Assembly: GCF_050433565.1 (NCBI RefSeq)
Contig: NZ_JBNPWZ010000002.1
Location: 248,001 to 312,000 of the forward strand
Source: Ornithinibacillus bavariensis
Lineage (GTDB): Bacteria > Bacillota > Bacilli > Bacillales > Amphibacillaceae
Direction: 5' to 3'
Length of the DNA: 64,000 nt
This document shows positions 26,467 through 35,129 of this stretch, piece after piece (within the stretch, counting starts at the first letter, position 1; the number at the start of each line of letters is the position of its first letter). The translations under genes were made by a program, and so were the position numbers. The notes below the pieces were generated by a model. That model did no database searches. It was given only the letters and a program-made list of their open reading frames with translations, and was not told the origin of the DNA.

Positions 26467-27984
26467 CTACTCATCAATATCCCGTATCTGATCTGCATCC
26501 TTAGAGCTAAAGCGTTTAATAAATTTTGGACGATAAGATCGTGCTCGTTTACTACTATGGTTAAAGGGAGTACGGAAAAACACCTTATTAAAGTCCTTGA
26601 TTTGTAGTGGATACAAAGGAACCAAATAAGGGCGACCTAGAGACTTTAATCGAAGAGTGTGTATTATTAAAAAAGTAATGCCAAATACAATACCAATTAA
26701 TCCAAAAAATGCAGCCAAAATAATTAATGGAAAACGAATTAATCGTATGGTAGTTCCGAATAAATAGCTAGGCGTAGTAAAAGAAGCAAGGGCACTCATT
26801 GCCACAAAAATAATGAGGATATTACTAGTTAATCCAGCTTCTACAGCAGCCTGACCGATAACAATACCACCAACAATACCCATTGTTTGCCCCACCTTAG
26901 TAGGCAATCTAGCCCCTGCTTCTCGTAATAGTTCAAGAAGAAACTCTAGTAATAGTGCTTCAAAAATTGGTGGAAAGGGAACGGAAACGCGTGATTGCCC
27001 AATCGATATCAGAATTTGTGTAGGAATAATTGCATATTGATATGTCAGTGCCGCAACATAGGTAGGTGTTAGTAAAATCGAAATAAACATGGCGACAAAG
27101 CGTAGTATTCGTAAAAAAGACCCGGCCTGCCATCTCATATATAAATCTTCGGTAGATTCTAAGAAGCTAAATAATGTTGCTGGTGCTGTAAATCCAGAAG
27201 GACTATTTTCGACCAGAACACCAAGTTTTCCTTTCGTAATATTATAAGCGAAACGATCGGGTCTTTCTGTAATATCAAATTGCGGGAATAAGTTATTCTG
27301 CGAGTCCTCTAAATATTGTTTTAATACGATTGCATCTTCTACTTCATCAACATCGAGTTCCTTTAATCGCTGTCTCATCGTCTGTACATCATCATCGTTG
27401 GCAAGACTTTTCATATAAACGAGACGGACATCTTTGGGCGAAACTTTTCCAATCTTATATTCTTCTAAGACTAGATCAGGTGATTTAATTAGCCAACGTA
27501 CGATGTTCATATTCTTTGATAATGATTCGGTAAAAGATATTTGTGGGCCAAGTACAATTGATTCTGTCTCTGCTTTTTCTAGTGAACGGCTTTCTTTTTT
27601 AGCAAAAATATAGTCAACCGCAGTTTTTTCATCTTCAATGTAAATATATACTTTACCGATAAGTAAACCATTAAGAATTTCCTCTATGTCAACACTAGTT
27701 GAAGGCGAATTAACTGGTATAGTATTCATAAGAGTTTCATTGGTAAGCTTTTTTCCATTTTTGTCAAACTCTACTAATGGTTGAAGTAAAGATTGTTGAA
27801 TGCTAGCCATATCGATTTGATAGTCAATAAAAAACACGACAACATTACGATTGCTTACCGTATATCTAGAAAACTTTAGATCTGGATTTCCTTCGAATTT
27901 ATCGATAAGAATTTTTTCTAAAGTATTAATCTTTATTGGGAATATTGAAATTCCTTTATTCTTAGGCTTTTGTTTTTTCCACAT
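26467..27984 (-). CDS. Spore germination receptor A subunit (GerA family)
   Basis: Protein of 505 residues: soluble N-terminal domain of about 250 residues followed by a membrane domain (FLRILRFVAMFISILLTPTYVAAL and later helices) and a basic C-terminal tail (SKRARSYRPKFIKRF). Conserved GerA segments VLVENSPSGFTAPATLFSF, PFPPIFEALLLEFLLELLREAGARLP and GIVGGIVIGQAAVEAG are present. ATG at 27984 with GGAGG upstream. First gene of the operon, behind a SigG-type promoter, which fits forespore expression. GerA, GerB and GerK paralogues cannot be separated by eye. Confidence 0.94.
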   Translation of the reverse strand: MWKKQKPKNKGISIFPIKINTLEKILIDKFEGNPDLKFSRYTVSNRNVVVFFIDYQIDMASIQQSLLQPLVEFDKNGKKLTNETLMNTIPVNSPSTSVDIEEILNGLLIGKVYIYIEDEKTAVDYIFAKKESRSLEKAETESIVLGPQISFTESLSKNMNIVRWLIKSPDLVLEEYKIGKVSPKDVRLVYMKSLANDDDVQTMRQRLKELDVDEVEDAIVLKQYLEDSQNNLFPQFDITERPDRFAYNITKGKLGVLVENSPSGFTAPATLFSFLESTEDLYMRWQAGSFLRILRFVAMFISILLTPTYVAALTYQYAIIPTQILISIGQSRVSVPFPPIFEALLLEFLLELLREAGARLPTKVGQTMGIVGGIVIGQAAVEAGLTSNILIIFVAMSALASFTTPSYLFGTTIRLIRFPLIILAAFFGLIGIVFGITFLIIHTLRLKSLGRPYLVPLYPLQIKDFNKVFFRTPFNHSSKRARSYRPKFIKRFSSKDADQIRDIDE

Positions 27985-28016
27985 AGAAACCTCCAGGTTG
28001 TCTAACGGTCAGAGAT

Positions 28017-28045
28017 TAGTATGTCTAAAATGCTTGATTTTATGT
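28017..28045 (-). promoter_or_regulatory. Candidate SigG promoter of the germination operon
   Basis: On the minus strand ACATA (28041-28045), 17-bp spacer, CATACTA (28017-28023), 32 bases before the A-subunit start. CATACTA is the consensus -10 of the forespore factor SigG, known to drive ger operons. Confidence 0.65.
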
Positions 28046-28078
28046 ATGAAGGAATGGGAATGGGATTTAGGGAAAAAG

Positions 28079-28113
28079 AAAGTCCCAGGGGAATTCCTTC
28101 CCAAGGGACTTTT
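28079..28113 (-). terminator. Terminator of the carbonic anhydrase gene
   Basis: AAAGTCCC...GGGACTTT stem with inner GGGGAATTCC arms; minus-strand exit is TTCTTTTTCCC, immediately after the stop codon. Confidence 0.8.
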
Positions 28114-28668
28114 TTAATCTTCTCTCGTAACAACATCCACTTTCCCGGTTCCTGGATCAATTACTAATCCATGAACCTTTACATAGGATGGTAGTAATGG
28201 ATGATTTCGTATTAAGTTAACACTTTGAATGACAGATTCTTCTACTGTTTCGAAGCCGTGAAACTCATCTTCGAAATCTATTCCTGCATTTTCCAATGTC
28301 CGGATCGTTTCTTCTGGAATACCTTTTTCCACCATTTTATCGGTTAATGCCTTCGTATCAACTCGTGACATCCCACAATCATGGTGCCCAATCACAGTTA
28401 CTTCTTCTGCCTTTAATTCGTAAATAGCAACTAAGATACTCTTCATAATACTATCAAATGGTTTACGAATAATGGCACCAGCATTTTTAACCATTTTGAC
28501 ATCGCCGTTCTGAATATTTAATGCCTTTTGCAGAAGCTCTACTAATCGCGATTCCATACAAGTAAAAATAACCATTTTCTTATTGGGAATGCTATCGGTT
28601 ACATATTTTTCGTATTGTTTGCCCTCTACAAATTTTTTGTTAAATGCAAGCATATCGTCTAGATGCAT
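28114..28668 (-). CDS. Beta-class carbonic anhydrase
   Basis: Protein of 184 residues that hydrates carbon dioxide to bicarbonate. Zinc ligands are visible as Cys37 (FTCMESR), His95 and Cys98 (GHHDCGM). The usual catalytic dyad Asp-Arg of CxDxR is here Glu39-Arg41, a conservative but unusual change. VKNAGAIIRKP and the interface helix are intact. ATG at 28668 with GGAG upstream. Single gene with its own terminator. Similar short beta-carbonic anhydrases (YtiB-like) occur in Bacillus. Confidence 0.9.
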   Translation of the reverse strand: MHLDDMLAFNKKFVEGKQYEKYVTDSIPNKKMVIFTCMESRLVELLQKALNIQNGDVKMVKNAGAIIRKPFDSIMKSILVAIYELKAEEVTVIGHHDCGMSRVDTKALTDKMVEKGIPEETIRTLENAGIDFEDEFHGFETVEESVIQSVNLIRNHPLLPSYVKVHGLVIDPGTGKVDVVTRED

Positions 28669-28770
28669 TGTTTCACACTCCTTCTAAAATGAACAGTTTG
28701 GGTTACCCCATTAAAACTATAGCAGTTTTCGAACATTATACAAAATGAAAACTATAAAGGGGTGAATTGG

Positions 28771-29001
28771 ATGGATGGGCATGTCCGTCATTGTAAATTA
28801 TGTCAAAGGCAAATGAGCTATAGTGTATTTTATATGTGTATTGACTGCTTATTAGAGCTTGAAAAGGTTAGTGGTTATGTGAGAAGGAACCCTTATTCTA
28901 GTATAGAAGAAATCTCACAGGGAACTAATTTATCGAAGGAAAGTGTCCAAAAGATCATCAATTTTAATCCTAGATGTTATAAAGTGCGTAAAAAAGTTTG
29001 A
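28771..29001 (+). CDS. Small zinc-ribbon HTH protein resembling YvyF
   Basis: Protein of 76 residues. Two Cys pairs (HCKLCQ near residue 8 and MCIDCLLE near 24) suggest a zinc ribbon, followed by LEKVSGYVRRNPYSSIEEIS and TNLSKESVQKIINF, a helix-turn-helix like pattern. This order is that of the flagellar-operon protein YvyF, but much shorter and not in a flagellar context. ATG at 28771 is preferred over GTG at 28762 since AAAGGGG then lies 7 bases upstream. Function unknown; a DNA-binding or chaperone-regulator role is a guess. Confidence 0.65.
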   Translation: MDGHVRHCKLCQRQMSYSVFYMCIDCLLELEKVSGYVRRNPYSSIEEISQGTNLSKESVQKIINFNPRCYKVRKKV

Positions 29002-29024
29002 AAATAGTTTATTTAAGAAAAGTG

Positions 29025-29053
29025 TTGACTATTTAATTTTGCCAATCTATAAT
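29025..29053 (+). promoter_or_regulatory. SigA promoter of the bmr operon
   Basis: TTGACT (29025-29030), 17-bp spacer, TATAAT (29048-29053), 41 bases before the leader peptide start. Confidence 0.8.
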
Positions 29054-29093
29054 GATGAGGTACTAAAATTTTAAGAAAAGGAGGTCATGGAAG

Positions 29094-29174
29094 ATGAATA
29101 ACATTAAAGTAAACCTAATCGTTCATAATTTAATATATCTTGTGACCTCTGGTAAGCGGGAAATTATGCCTTAA
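29094..29174 (+). CDS. bmrB: Leader peptide of the BmrCD-type exporter operon
   Basis: A 26-codon gene with a very strong AAAAGGAGGTC site 9 bases upstream of its ATG. The peptide starts NNIKVNLIVHN and ends GKREIMP. It lies 27 bases or more upstream of two hairpins and 295 bases before the ABC genes. In B. subtilis, bmrB is a short leader whose translation controls read-through into bmrCD when ribosomes stall; position and structure here suggest the same. The peptide sequence itself is not clearly similar to bmrB, so the name is by position. The GAGGTCA of its ribosome site can pair with TGACCTC inside its own coding end. Confidence 0.7.
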   Translation: MNNIKVNLIVHNLIYLVTSGKREIMP

Positions 29175-29215
29175 CCTCAATGTACATAGGTATGCTTTGT
29201 TTCATTCGTTTATGT

Positions 29216-29244
29216 AAAGGTCATTTATGTGCTATGGCCTTTTT
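29216..29244 (+). promoter_or_regulatory. Leader hairpin 1 (possible antiterminator or pause site)
   Basis: AAAGGTCAT / ATGGCCTTT 9-bp stem with one G-T pair, followed by TTTATG. The AGGTCA arm could instead pair with TGACCT at 29152-29157 in the leader peptide gene, giving an alternative fold. Confidence 0.5.
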
Positions 29245-29299
29245 ATGATATTTAAGGGGATTATACGTCTGTTTTGGTCTTATATTCCTATTATAGATA

Positions 29300-29339
29300 C
29301 ATGCATGTGCCACTTAGCACATGCATTTTTTTGTTTTTT
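29300..29339 (+). terminator. Intrinsic terminator in the bmr leader (attenuator)
   Basis: Perfect 10-bp stem ATGCATGTGC / GCACATGCAT followed by seven T and more T-rich sequence. It sits inside the leader between the promoter and bmrC, so transcription of the exporter must read through it. Confidence 0.88.
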
Positions 29340-29468
29340 GAGTAACTGAATATTCCTCATTGGAGGTTAGCCTTGTAACCTAAATAACCACATGAATGAA
29401 TGTTAAAAATCTATAGGTAGTGGAGGTTCATATATAAAGCAACTAGAAAGAAAGAGAAGGTGATATAG

Positions 29469-31217
29469 ATGTTTCAGGTTTTTAAGAAACTAGATTGGTT
29501 TTTCAAACATTATTGGAAACGGTATACCTTTGCGATTGTTTCTTTAATTATCGCAAGTGCAATTGGTCTAATTCCGCCGAGGTTAATTGGATATGCAATT
29601 GATCAAATCCAATTTAGTACGCTGACAGCAAAATTATTAACTATTATCGTCGTTGGCTATGTAGTACTATTAGTAATTCATTACTGTATATCATTTCTAT
29701 GGGATTACACGCTATTTAGTGGTGCCGTTATATTGGAGCGTTGGACTCGTTCGAAGCTAATTGACCACTTTTTAAAAATGACACCAACATTTTATGGGAA
29801 ATACAAAACTGGTGACCTAATGGCAAGGAGCACGAATGATTTAAAGGCGATTGCTCAGACTGCTGGTTTTGGAGTGTTAACACTAGTGGATTCCACAACA
29901 TTTATGTTCATGCTAATTGCTATGATGGGATTCTCTATTAGCTGGAAGTTAACCCTAGCAGCATTAATTCCATTACCAATCATGGCTATCATCATGAATA
30001 AGTATGGTGCGGCAATTCATGCTAGATTTACCGATGCACAAGCAGCTTTTGGAAATATGAATAATGAGGTACTTGAATCTATTCGTGGAATTCGTGTTAT
30101 TCGTGCATTCGTTCAGGAAAAACAGGATAAAGACCGTTTCGAAACGATGACAGAGGAAGTGTATCAAAAAAACATTGCGGTTGCAAAAATCGATGCTATG
30201 TTTGAACCAACAATGAAAATTCTTGTTGGGCTTTCTTATACAATAGGCCTCGGATATGGAACGATGCTAGTTTTTGAAAATGTTATTTCTTTAGGAGATT
30301 TAGTTTCCTTTAACGTATATTTAGGAATGCTAATCTGGCCAATGTTTGCGGTTGGAGAATTAATTAATGTCTTGCAGCGTGGTAATGCTTCCTTAGACCG
30401 AGTGAATGAGACAATTAATTATAAGGCAGATGTCCAAAATCCAGAACATCCCGTAGAAGTTGACCATGTTGATTCGATAGATTTTATTAATGTCTCATTC
30501 TCATATCCAGGAACAAAAATAAATCAATTAGAGAATATCAATCTGCATATCCAAAAGGGGCAAACTATTGGAATCGTAGGAAAGACAGGATCAGGTAAGA
30601 CTACTTTATTTAAAATCATGCTACGCCAGTATCCAGGAGTACGTGGACAACTTAAGTTCTCAAACACCGACATGGAAATGATTAAATTAGAACAAATTCG
30701 TTCTTGGATTGGTTATGTTCCTCAAGACCAAATTATGTTCTCGAAAAGTGTTCGAGAGAATATTCAGTTTGGGAAAAATGATGCATCTGATGATGAGATT
30801 TTCCGCGTTATGGAGCTTGCACATTTTGTAGAAGATATTAAGCAGTTACCACAAGGCCTTGACACAATGGTAGGGGAAAGCGGTGTAACATTATCTGGCG
30901 GTCAAAAGCAGCGGGTTGCTTTAGCGAGAGCATTTATTAAAGATCCCGAGATTCTGATTTTAGATGATTCTCTATCAGCAGTAGATGGGAAAACAGAATC
31001 TAAGATTATCGAACACTTACGTAAAGAGCGAAAGAATAAAACTACCTTTATTGCAGCACACCGCCTATCTGCTGTTACCCATGCGGATCATATTATTGTG
31101 CTCGAAGACGGGAAAATTGTAGAAGAAGGAACCCATGAAGAGCTCATGCAAAATGCTGGATGGTATAAGGAACAGTATGAACAACAGCAGCTGGATGATG
31201 AGGAGGTGATCTCCTAA
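29469..31217 (+). CDS. bmrC: Heterodimeric multidrug ABC exporter subunit BmrC
   Basis: Half-transporter of 582 residues: six membrane helices (to about residue 310) and a nucleotide-binding domain with Walker A GKTGSGKTT, a complete LSGGQ signature and Walker B ILILDD. The catalytic Glu after Walker B is replaced by Asp500, so this subunit contributes the degenerate ATP site, as in B. subtilis BmrC. It pairs with BmrD to expel drugs. ATG at 29469 with AAGGTGAT upstream; its stop shares one base with the bmrD start. Expression is probably controlled by the leader terminator upstream. Confidence 0.94.
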   Translation: MFQVFKKLDWFFKHYWKRYTFAIVSLIIASAIGLIPPRLIGYAIDQIQFSTLTAKLLTIIVVGYVVLLVIHYCISFLWDYTLFSGAVILERWTRSKLIDHFLKMTPTFYGKYKTGDLMARSTNDLKAIAQTAGFGVLTLVDSTTFMFMLIAMMGFSISWKLTLAALIPLPIMAIIMNKYGAAIHARFTDAQAAFGNMNNEVLESIRGIRVIRAFVQEKQDKDRFETMTEEVYQKNIAVAKIDAMFEPTMKILVGLSYTIGLGYGTMLVFENVISLGDLVSFNVYLGMLIWPMFAVGELINVLQRGNASLDRVNETINYKADVQNPEHPVEVDHVDSIDFINVSFSYPGTKINQLENINLHIQKGQTIGIVGKTGSGKTTLFKIMLRQYPGVRGQLKFSNTDMEMIKLEQIRSWIGYVPQDQIMFSKSVRENIQFGKNDASDDEIFRVMELAHFVEDIKQLPQGLDTMVGESGVTLSGGQKQRVALARAFIKDPEILILDDSLSAVDGKTESKIIEHLRKERKNKTTFIAAHRLSAVTHADHIIVLEDGKIVEEGTHEELMQNAGWYKEQYEQQQLDDEEVIS

Positions 31218-33250
31218 TGAAGAAGAGATCTACTGAGAGAAGACTATTTCAATATGCCTTACAATTTAAAAAGCGAATTATTATTGGTATCATCTGCCTG
31301 ATGATTGCTACTTCATTGGAATTAGCGGGGCCACTTATTGCGAAAACAATTATAGATGAACATGTTGTAGGAATTGAAGGGACATGGTATAGCGTTCCTG
31401 TAAAAGATGATCGTACTACTGTTGAATTTGAAAACAACTACTATAAACGCGAAGATCGCATCAATGAAAAAGATGAGATTGTAAATACGAATACTATCCT
31501 ACAAATTGGGAGTGAATACTTCCTAGTTCAAGGGGAGGAAGTACCTTTACAGGGGGAAAGAAGTGTAAATGGTAATACGGTTACAATCAAATCACAGACA
31601 GAGAGTATTACGTTTACAGGTGAGAAAATTTCTGCAAGTGATATCTATTCGTTTTTCAAGCCTGAACAAAGACCAATTCTCCTCTTATTAGCGTTATATG
31701 TTGGTTTGCTTATCATTGCTGGTATTTTTCAGTTCTATAAGACATTTATGCTTCAAAAAGCTTCCAATCAAATAGTGAAAAAGATGCGTAATGACATTTT
31801 TGAACACACGCAGCGAATTCCAATAAACTATTATGTTGATCAGCCTGCAGGTAAAATTGTTGCTCGTATTACCAATGATACGGAAGCTATACGTGATTTG
31901 TATGAAAGGGTTCTAAGTATCATCATTACAAGTGCAATTTATATGGCGGGAATCTTTGTCGCATTATTTATCTTGAATGCAAAACTAGCTGTATGGTTTT
32001 TATTATTAATACCACTAATCATTGTATGGATGAAGTTTTATAAGTTTTTCGGAACTAAATACAATAAAGTAATCCGTTCAACAATCAGTGAAATAAATGG
32101 AAAAATAAATGAAGCTATTCAAGGAATGACCATCATACAGGCATTTCGTCGTGAAAAAAAGACGAAGGAAGAATTTGAAGTATTAAATAAAAGACATTTT
32201 ACGTATCAACGAAAATTATTAAAATTAAGTGCATTGACATCGTATAATTTAGTTACGGTCTTTCGAAATATTTCATTTGTCGCTTTTATTTGGTATTTTG
32301 GTTCTGCTTCTTTAGACATTCAAAACATTATCTCTATTGGGATGCTCTATGCAATAGTGGACTTATTAAACCGATTATTTGAGCCAGTAAATGATATCGT
32401 GAATCAATTGCCATTACTAGAACAAGCAAGGGTTGCTGGAAGCCGTGTGTTTGAACTAATGGATAAAGAAGGCGAAGAGGTTAACCAAGAGAAAATAAAA
32501 CGTTATAAAGGTAACATTGAATTTGATCATATTTCATTTGCTTATAATAATGCGGATTATGTTTTAAAAGATATATCATTGTCGATTAAATCGGGAGAAA
32601 CAGTAGCATTTGTGGGACATACCGGCTCTGGAAAAAGCTCGATTATGAATTTATTATTTAGGTTTTATGATCCGCAAAAAGGAACAATAACTATTGACGG
32701 TCATAACACAATGGAATGGTCCAGACAACAAGTACGTAGTCATATGGGGATTGTGTTACAGGATCCATTTTTATTCTCAGGGACTATTATTTCCAATGTC
32801 ACCATGAATGATCCGAAAATAACACGGGAAAAAGCTATTCAAGCATTACGAACGGTCGGTGCGGATCGATTCATTGAGAAGCTGCCGAAGAAATACGATG
32901 AAAAAGTATCTGAGGGTGGAACAACGTATTCATTAGGTGAAAGACAGTTAATATCCTTTGCTCGTGCTCTTGCTTTTGATCCAGCAATTCTTATTCTAGA
33001 TGAAGCGACTGCTAACATTGATACAGAGACTGAAAATGTAATTCAGCATGCACTAGAGGTTTTAAAACAAGGTAGAACAACTTTAGTTATTGCCCATCGC
33101 TTGTCAACCATTCAGCAAGCAAATACCATATTTGTGTTGGATCATGGTAAAATTATAGAACAAGGTAATCATGAGGAGTTAATTGCAGAAAAAGGCACGT
33201 ACTATCAAATGTACAAGATGCAACAAGGTATCTCGCAAAGAGCAGTCTAG
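31217..33250 (+). CDS. bmrD: Heterodimeric multidrug ABC exporter subunit BmrD
   Basis: Half-transporter of 677 residues. It has an extra extracellular insert of about 95 residues (roughly 50-145) between the first two membrane helices, a mark of BmrD/YheH. The nucleotide-binding domain has Walker A GHTGSGKSS, catalytic Glu596 in ILILDEA, but a changed signature SLGERQ instead of LSGGQ. This is the mirror image of BmrC, so the pair makes one working and one degenerate ATP site. Start overlaps the bmrC stop by one base. Confidence 0.94.
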   Translation: MKKRSTERRLFQYALQFKKRIIIGIICLMIATSLELAGPLIAKTIIDEHVVGIEGTWYSVPVKDDRTTVEFENNYYKREDRINEKDEIVNTNTILQIGSEYFLVQGEEVPLQGERSVNGNTVTIKSQTESITFTGEKISASDIYSFFKPEQRPILLLLALYVGLLIIAGIFQFYKTFMLQKASNQIVKKMRNDIFEHTQRIPINYYVDQPAGKIVARITNDTEAIRDLYERVLSIIITSAIYMAGIFVALFILNAKLAVWFLLLIPLIIVWMKFYKFFGTKYNKVIRSTISEINGKINEAIQGMTIIQAFRREKKTKEEFEVLNKRHFTYQRKLLKLSALTSYNLVTVFRNISFVAFIWYFGSASLDIQNIISIGMLYAIVDLLNRLFEPVNDIVNQLPLLEQARVAGSRVFELMDKEGEEVNQEKIKRYKGNIEFDHISFAYNNADYVLKDISLSIKSGETVAFVGHTGSGKSSIMNLLFRFYDPQKGTITIDGHNTMEWSRQQVRSHMGIVLQDPFLFSGTIISNVTMNDPKITREKAIQALRTVGADRFIEKLPKKYDEKVSEGGTTYSLGERQLISFARALAFDPAILILDEATANIDTETENVIQHALEVLKQGRTTLVIAHRLSTIQQANTIFVLDHGKIIEQGNHEELIAEKGTYYQMYKMQQGISQRAV

Positions 33251-33275
33251 AATGGTACAGATGTGGGGTGTACTC

Positions 33276-34097
33276 ATGGAAGAGGAGAAAGGTATACAAC
33301 CAGACATCATTGATGAAGACCTGTATGAAGAATTTGAAGATGAGGAGCTTTATGAGCTTGTCCAGCAAGCAAGACAAGAGGCACTCTTAAAAGCATCACA
33401 AGATAAACAAAAAAAGCCAAAACGTCCATTTTCTAAATGGATGTTCTGGCTTATTGCTATTACAATGGTAATTAACATAATAGCAATATTACCGTATACT
33501 TTCTCCATTCCAGCAATAGACTTCCTTATAACCTCGGCGAGACTTTCTATCCAAGAAGATATAAAAACGTATAAAGAAGCAGTTGTTGTCATAGAAACAG
33601 GGGAAAGCAAGGGAACAGGATTTTCTATTTCCCCAGATGGTTATATTCTTACTAATTATCATGTAGTCGATAATGGTGCCCCAATTACAGTAGCCTTTCC
33701 AAATGAAGGTCTTATTCAAGGTACAATCGAGGCTGCCTTTCCAGATGTGGATTTAGCTTTATTAAAGGTTCCGTCTGAACAGGAATTACCATATTTAACC
33801 CTTGCAGAGAGCTTTAGCTTCGAGGAAAATGAACATATTTCATTTATTGGAAACCCGCTTGCATTTAATGGGATTGCAAATGAAGGAACAATCATTGGAT
33901 ACACCGATTTAAAAGATTGGGATCAGCCTGTTTTAATGATTGAAGCTCCGGTATACCGTGGCAATAGTGGAAGTCCTATTATTAATGATGAAGGCGAGGT
34001 AATCGGTGTAATCTTTGCCACACTCGACCATGATATACACGGAGAGGTTGGCTTGTTTATTCCAATAGAATACTTCTTTCAACGAAATAATAAGTGA
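33276..34097 (+). CDS. Membrane-anchored trypsin-like serine protease without PDZ domain
   Basis: Protein of 273 residues: acidic N-terminal region (DEDLYEEFEDEELYELV), a basic stop, one membrane helix (about 55-75) and a chymotrypsin-fold protease with His129 (TNYHVV), Asp159 (PDVDLALL) and Ser231 (RGNSGSP). HtrA-type proteases of Bacillus have the same layout plus a PDZ domain, absent here. The protease would face the outside. ATG at 33276 chosen because GGGGTG lies 5 bases upstream. It follows bmrD by 25 bases and may be read from the same transcript; a terminator comes after it. Confidence 0.88.
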   Translation: MEEEKGIQPDIIDEDLYEEFEDEELYELVQQARQEALLKASQDKQKKPKRPFSKWMFWLIAITMVINIIAILPYTFSIPAIDFLITSARLSIQEDIKTYKEAVVVIETGESKGTGFSISPDGYILTNYHVVDNGAPITVAFPNEGLIQGTIEAAFPDVDLALLKVPSEQELPYLTLAESFSFEENEHISFIGNPLAFNGIANEGTIIGYTDLKDWDQPVLMIEAPVYRGNSGSPIINDEGEVIGVIFATLDHDIHGEVGLFIPIEYFFQRNNK

Positions 34098-34127
34098 TTC
34101 TTATTATTTATCAAAAATAACCGATAC

Positions 34128-34163
34128 AATAGGAGAGAGGCTGTCCTTCTCTTCTATTTTTTT
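34128..34163 (+). terminator. Terminator after the bmr-protease transcript
   Basis: AATAGGAGAGAGG / CTTCTCTTCTATT hairpin then seven T. The following 235 bases up to sigI hold no supported gene. Confidence 0.75.
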
Positions 34164-34335
34164 ATAGATGGGACACAATAATGAGGGGCATTAACTTTTT
34201 TTAATCTAAATGTAAAATTCTGTGATGGGCATTGTAATACTTGTACGGTAAGATATTCATATTCTTAATAGAAAAATATAGAAGATTATGGTGGTATTTA
34301 TGACCCTTAATGAAATAATTAGAATAGTTTTTAAT

Positions 34336-34370
34336 TTGGCAACGCCCATAAAGTTTGTAATACAATCGAA
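34336..34370 (+). promoter_or_regulatory. Possible promoter of sigI-rsgI
   Basis: TTGGCA (34336-34341) and TACAAT (34361-34366) with a 19-bp spacer, a weak SigA match. ACGCCC followed by CGAA at 34367-34370 is alternatively reminiscent of a SigI-dependent promoter (C-rich -35, CGAA -10), which would mean autoregulation. Confidence 0.35.
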
Positions 34371-34397
34371 ATATATGAAAGAATGGGGTGGTCTACT

Positions 34398-35129
34398 ATG
34401 ACCATACGCAATTCATTAAAAGACATCCCCTTAGATAAACTAATAATGAAAGCGCAAAAGGATGATGAGGCTGCTCTTAATTTTTTATTAAAAAATTATC
34501 AACCATTTATAGCTAAATCTGTCTCAGAGGTATGTAAACGATATATTGACCCGGAGCGTGATGATGAGTACAGTATAGGCTTATTAGCGTTTCATGAGGC
34601 AATTAGACAGTATTCACCACACAAAGGGAGTTCTTTTTTAACGTTTGCTAATTTAGTTATAAAACGTAAAGTCATTGACTATATCCGATTTAATAGCAAA
34701 AATAAAGTAGCTATCTCATTGGATGAGACGTTTGACGAAGAATATATGGAAAGTCCGACTGAAATTGAAGCCGTAAAGGAAATTTATCAACAAGAACAAG
34801 AAGCATGGTATCGCAGACAAGAAATCCTTGAATTTAAAGAAAGGCTTGCGACGTTTAAGCTATCCCTTCATGAGCTAACAGAGATTGCACCAAAACACCG
34901 TGATGCTCGTGATACTGCAGTTCGTATCGCAAGAATAATTCAAGATGACCAGGAGATGAGTGCCTATGTAAATAAGAAGAAAAAATTACCGATTAAGGAT
35001 TTAGCTAAAAAAGTTGATGTAAGTAAGAAGACATTAGAACGTAATCGAAAGTTTATATTGGCCATTTTTATTGTTCTTAGTGAAGATTTTGTTTTTCTCA
35101 AGGATTATTTGAAAGGGGTGGGCCAGTGA
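34398..35129 (+). CDS. sigI: RNA polymerase sigma factor SigI
   Basis: Protein of 243 residues of the SigI group of sigma-70 factors used in heat and cell-envelope responses. Region 2 is visible (DDEYSIGLLAFHEAIRQYSPHKGSSFLTFANLVIKRKVIDYIR), and the C-terminal SigI-specific domain includes LPIKDLAKKVDVSKKTLERNRKFILA. ATG at 34398 is preferred over the in-frame ATG at 34383 since GGGGTGG then lies 7 bases upstream. Its stop overlaps the start of rsgI (GTGA), as in other Bacilli. Confidence 0.94.
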   Translation: MTIRNSLKDIPLDKLIMKAQKDDEAALNFLLKNYQPFIAKSVSEVCKRYIDPERDDEYSIGLLAFHEAIRQYSPHKGSSFLTFANLVIKRKVIDYIRFNSKNKVAISLDETFDEEYMESPTEIEAVKEIYQQEQEAWYRRQEILEFKERLATFKLSLHELTEIAPKHRDARDTAVRIARIIQDDQEMSAYVNKKKKLPIKDLAKKVDVSKKTLERNRKFILAIFIVLSEDFVFLKDYLKGVGQ

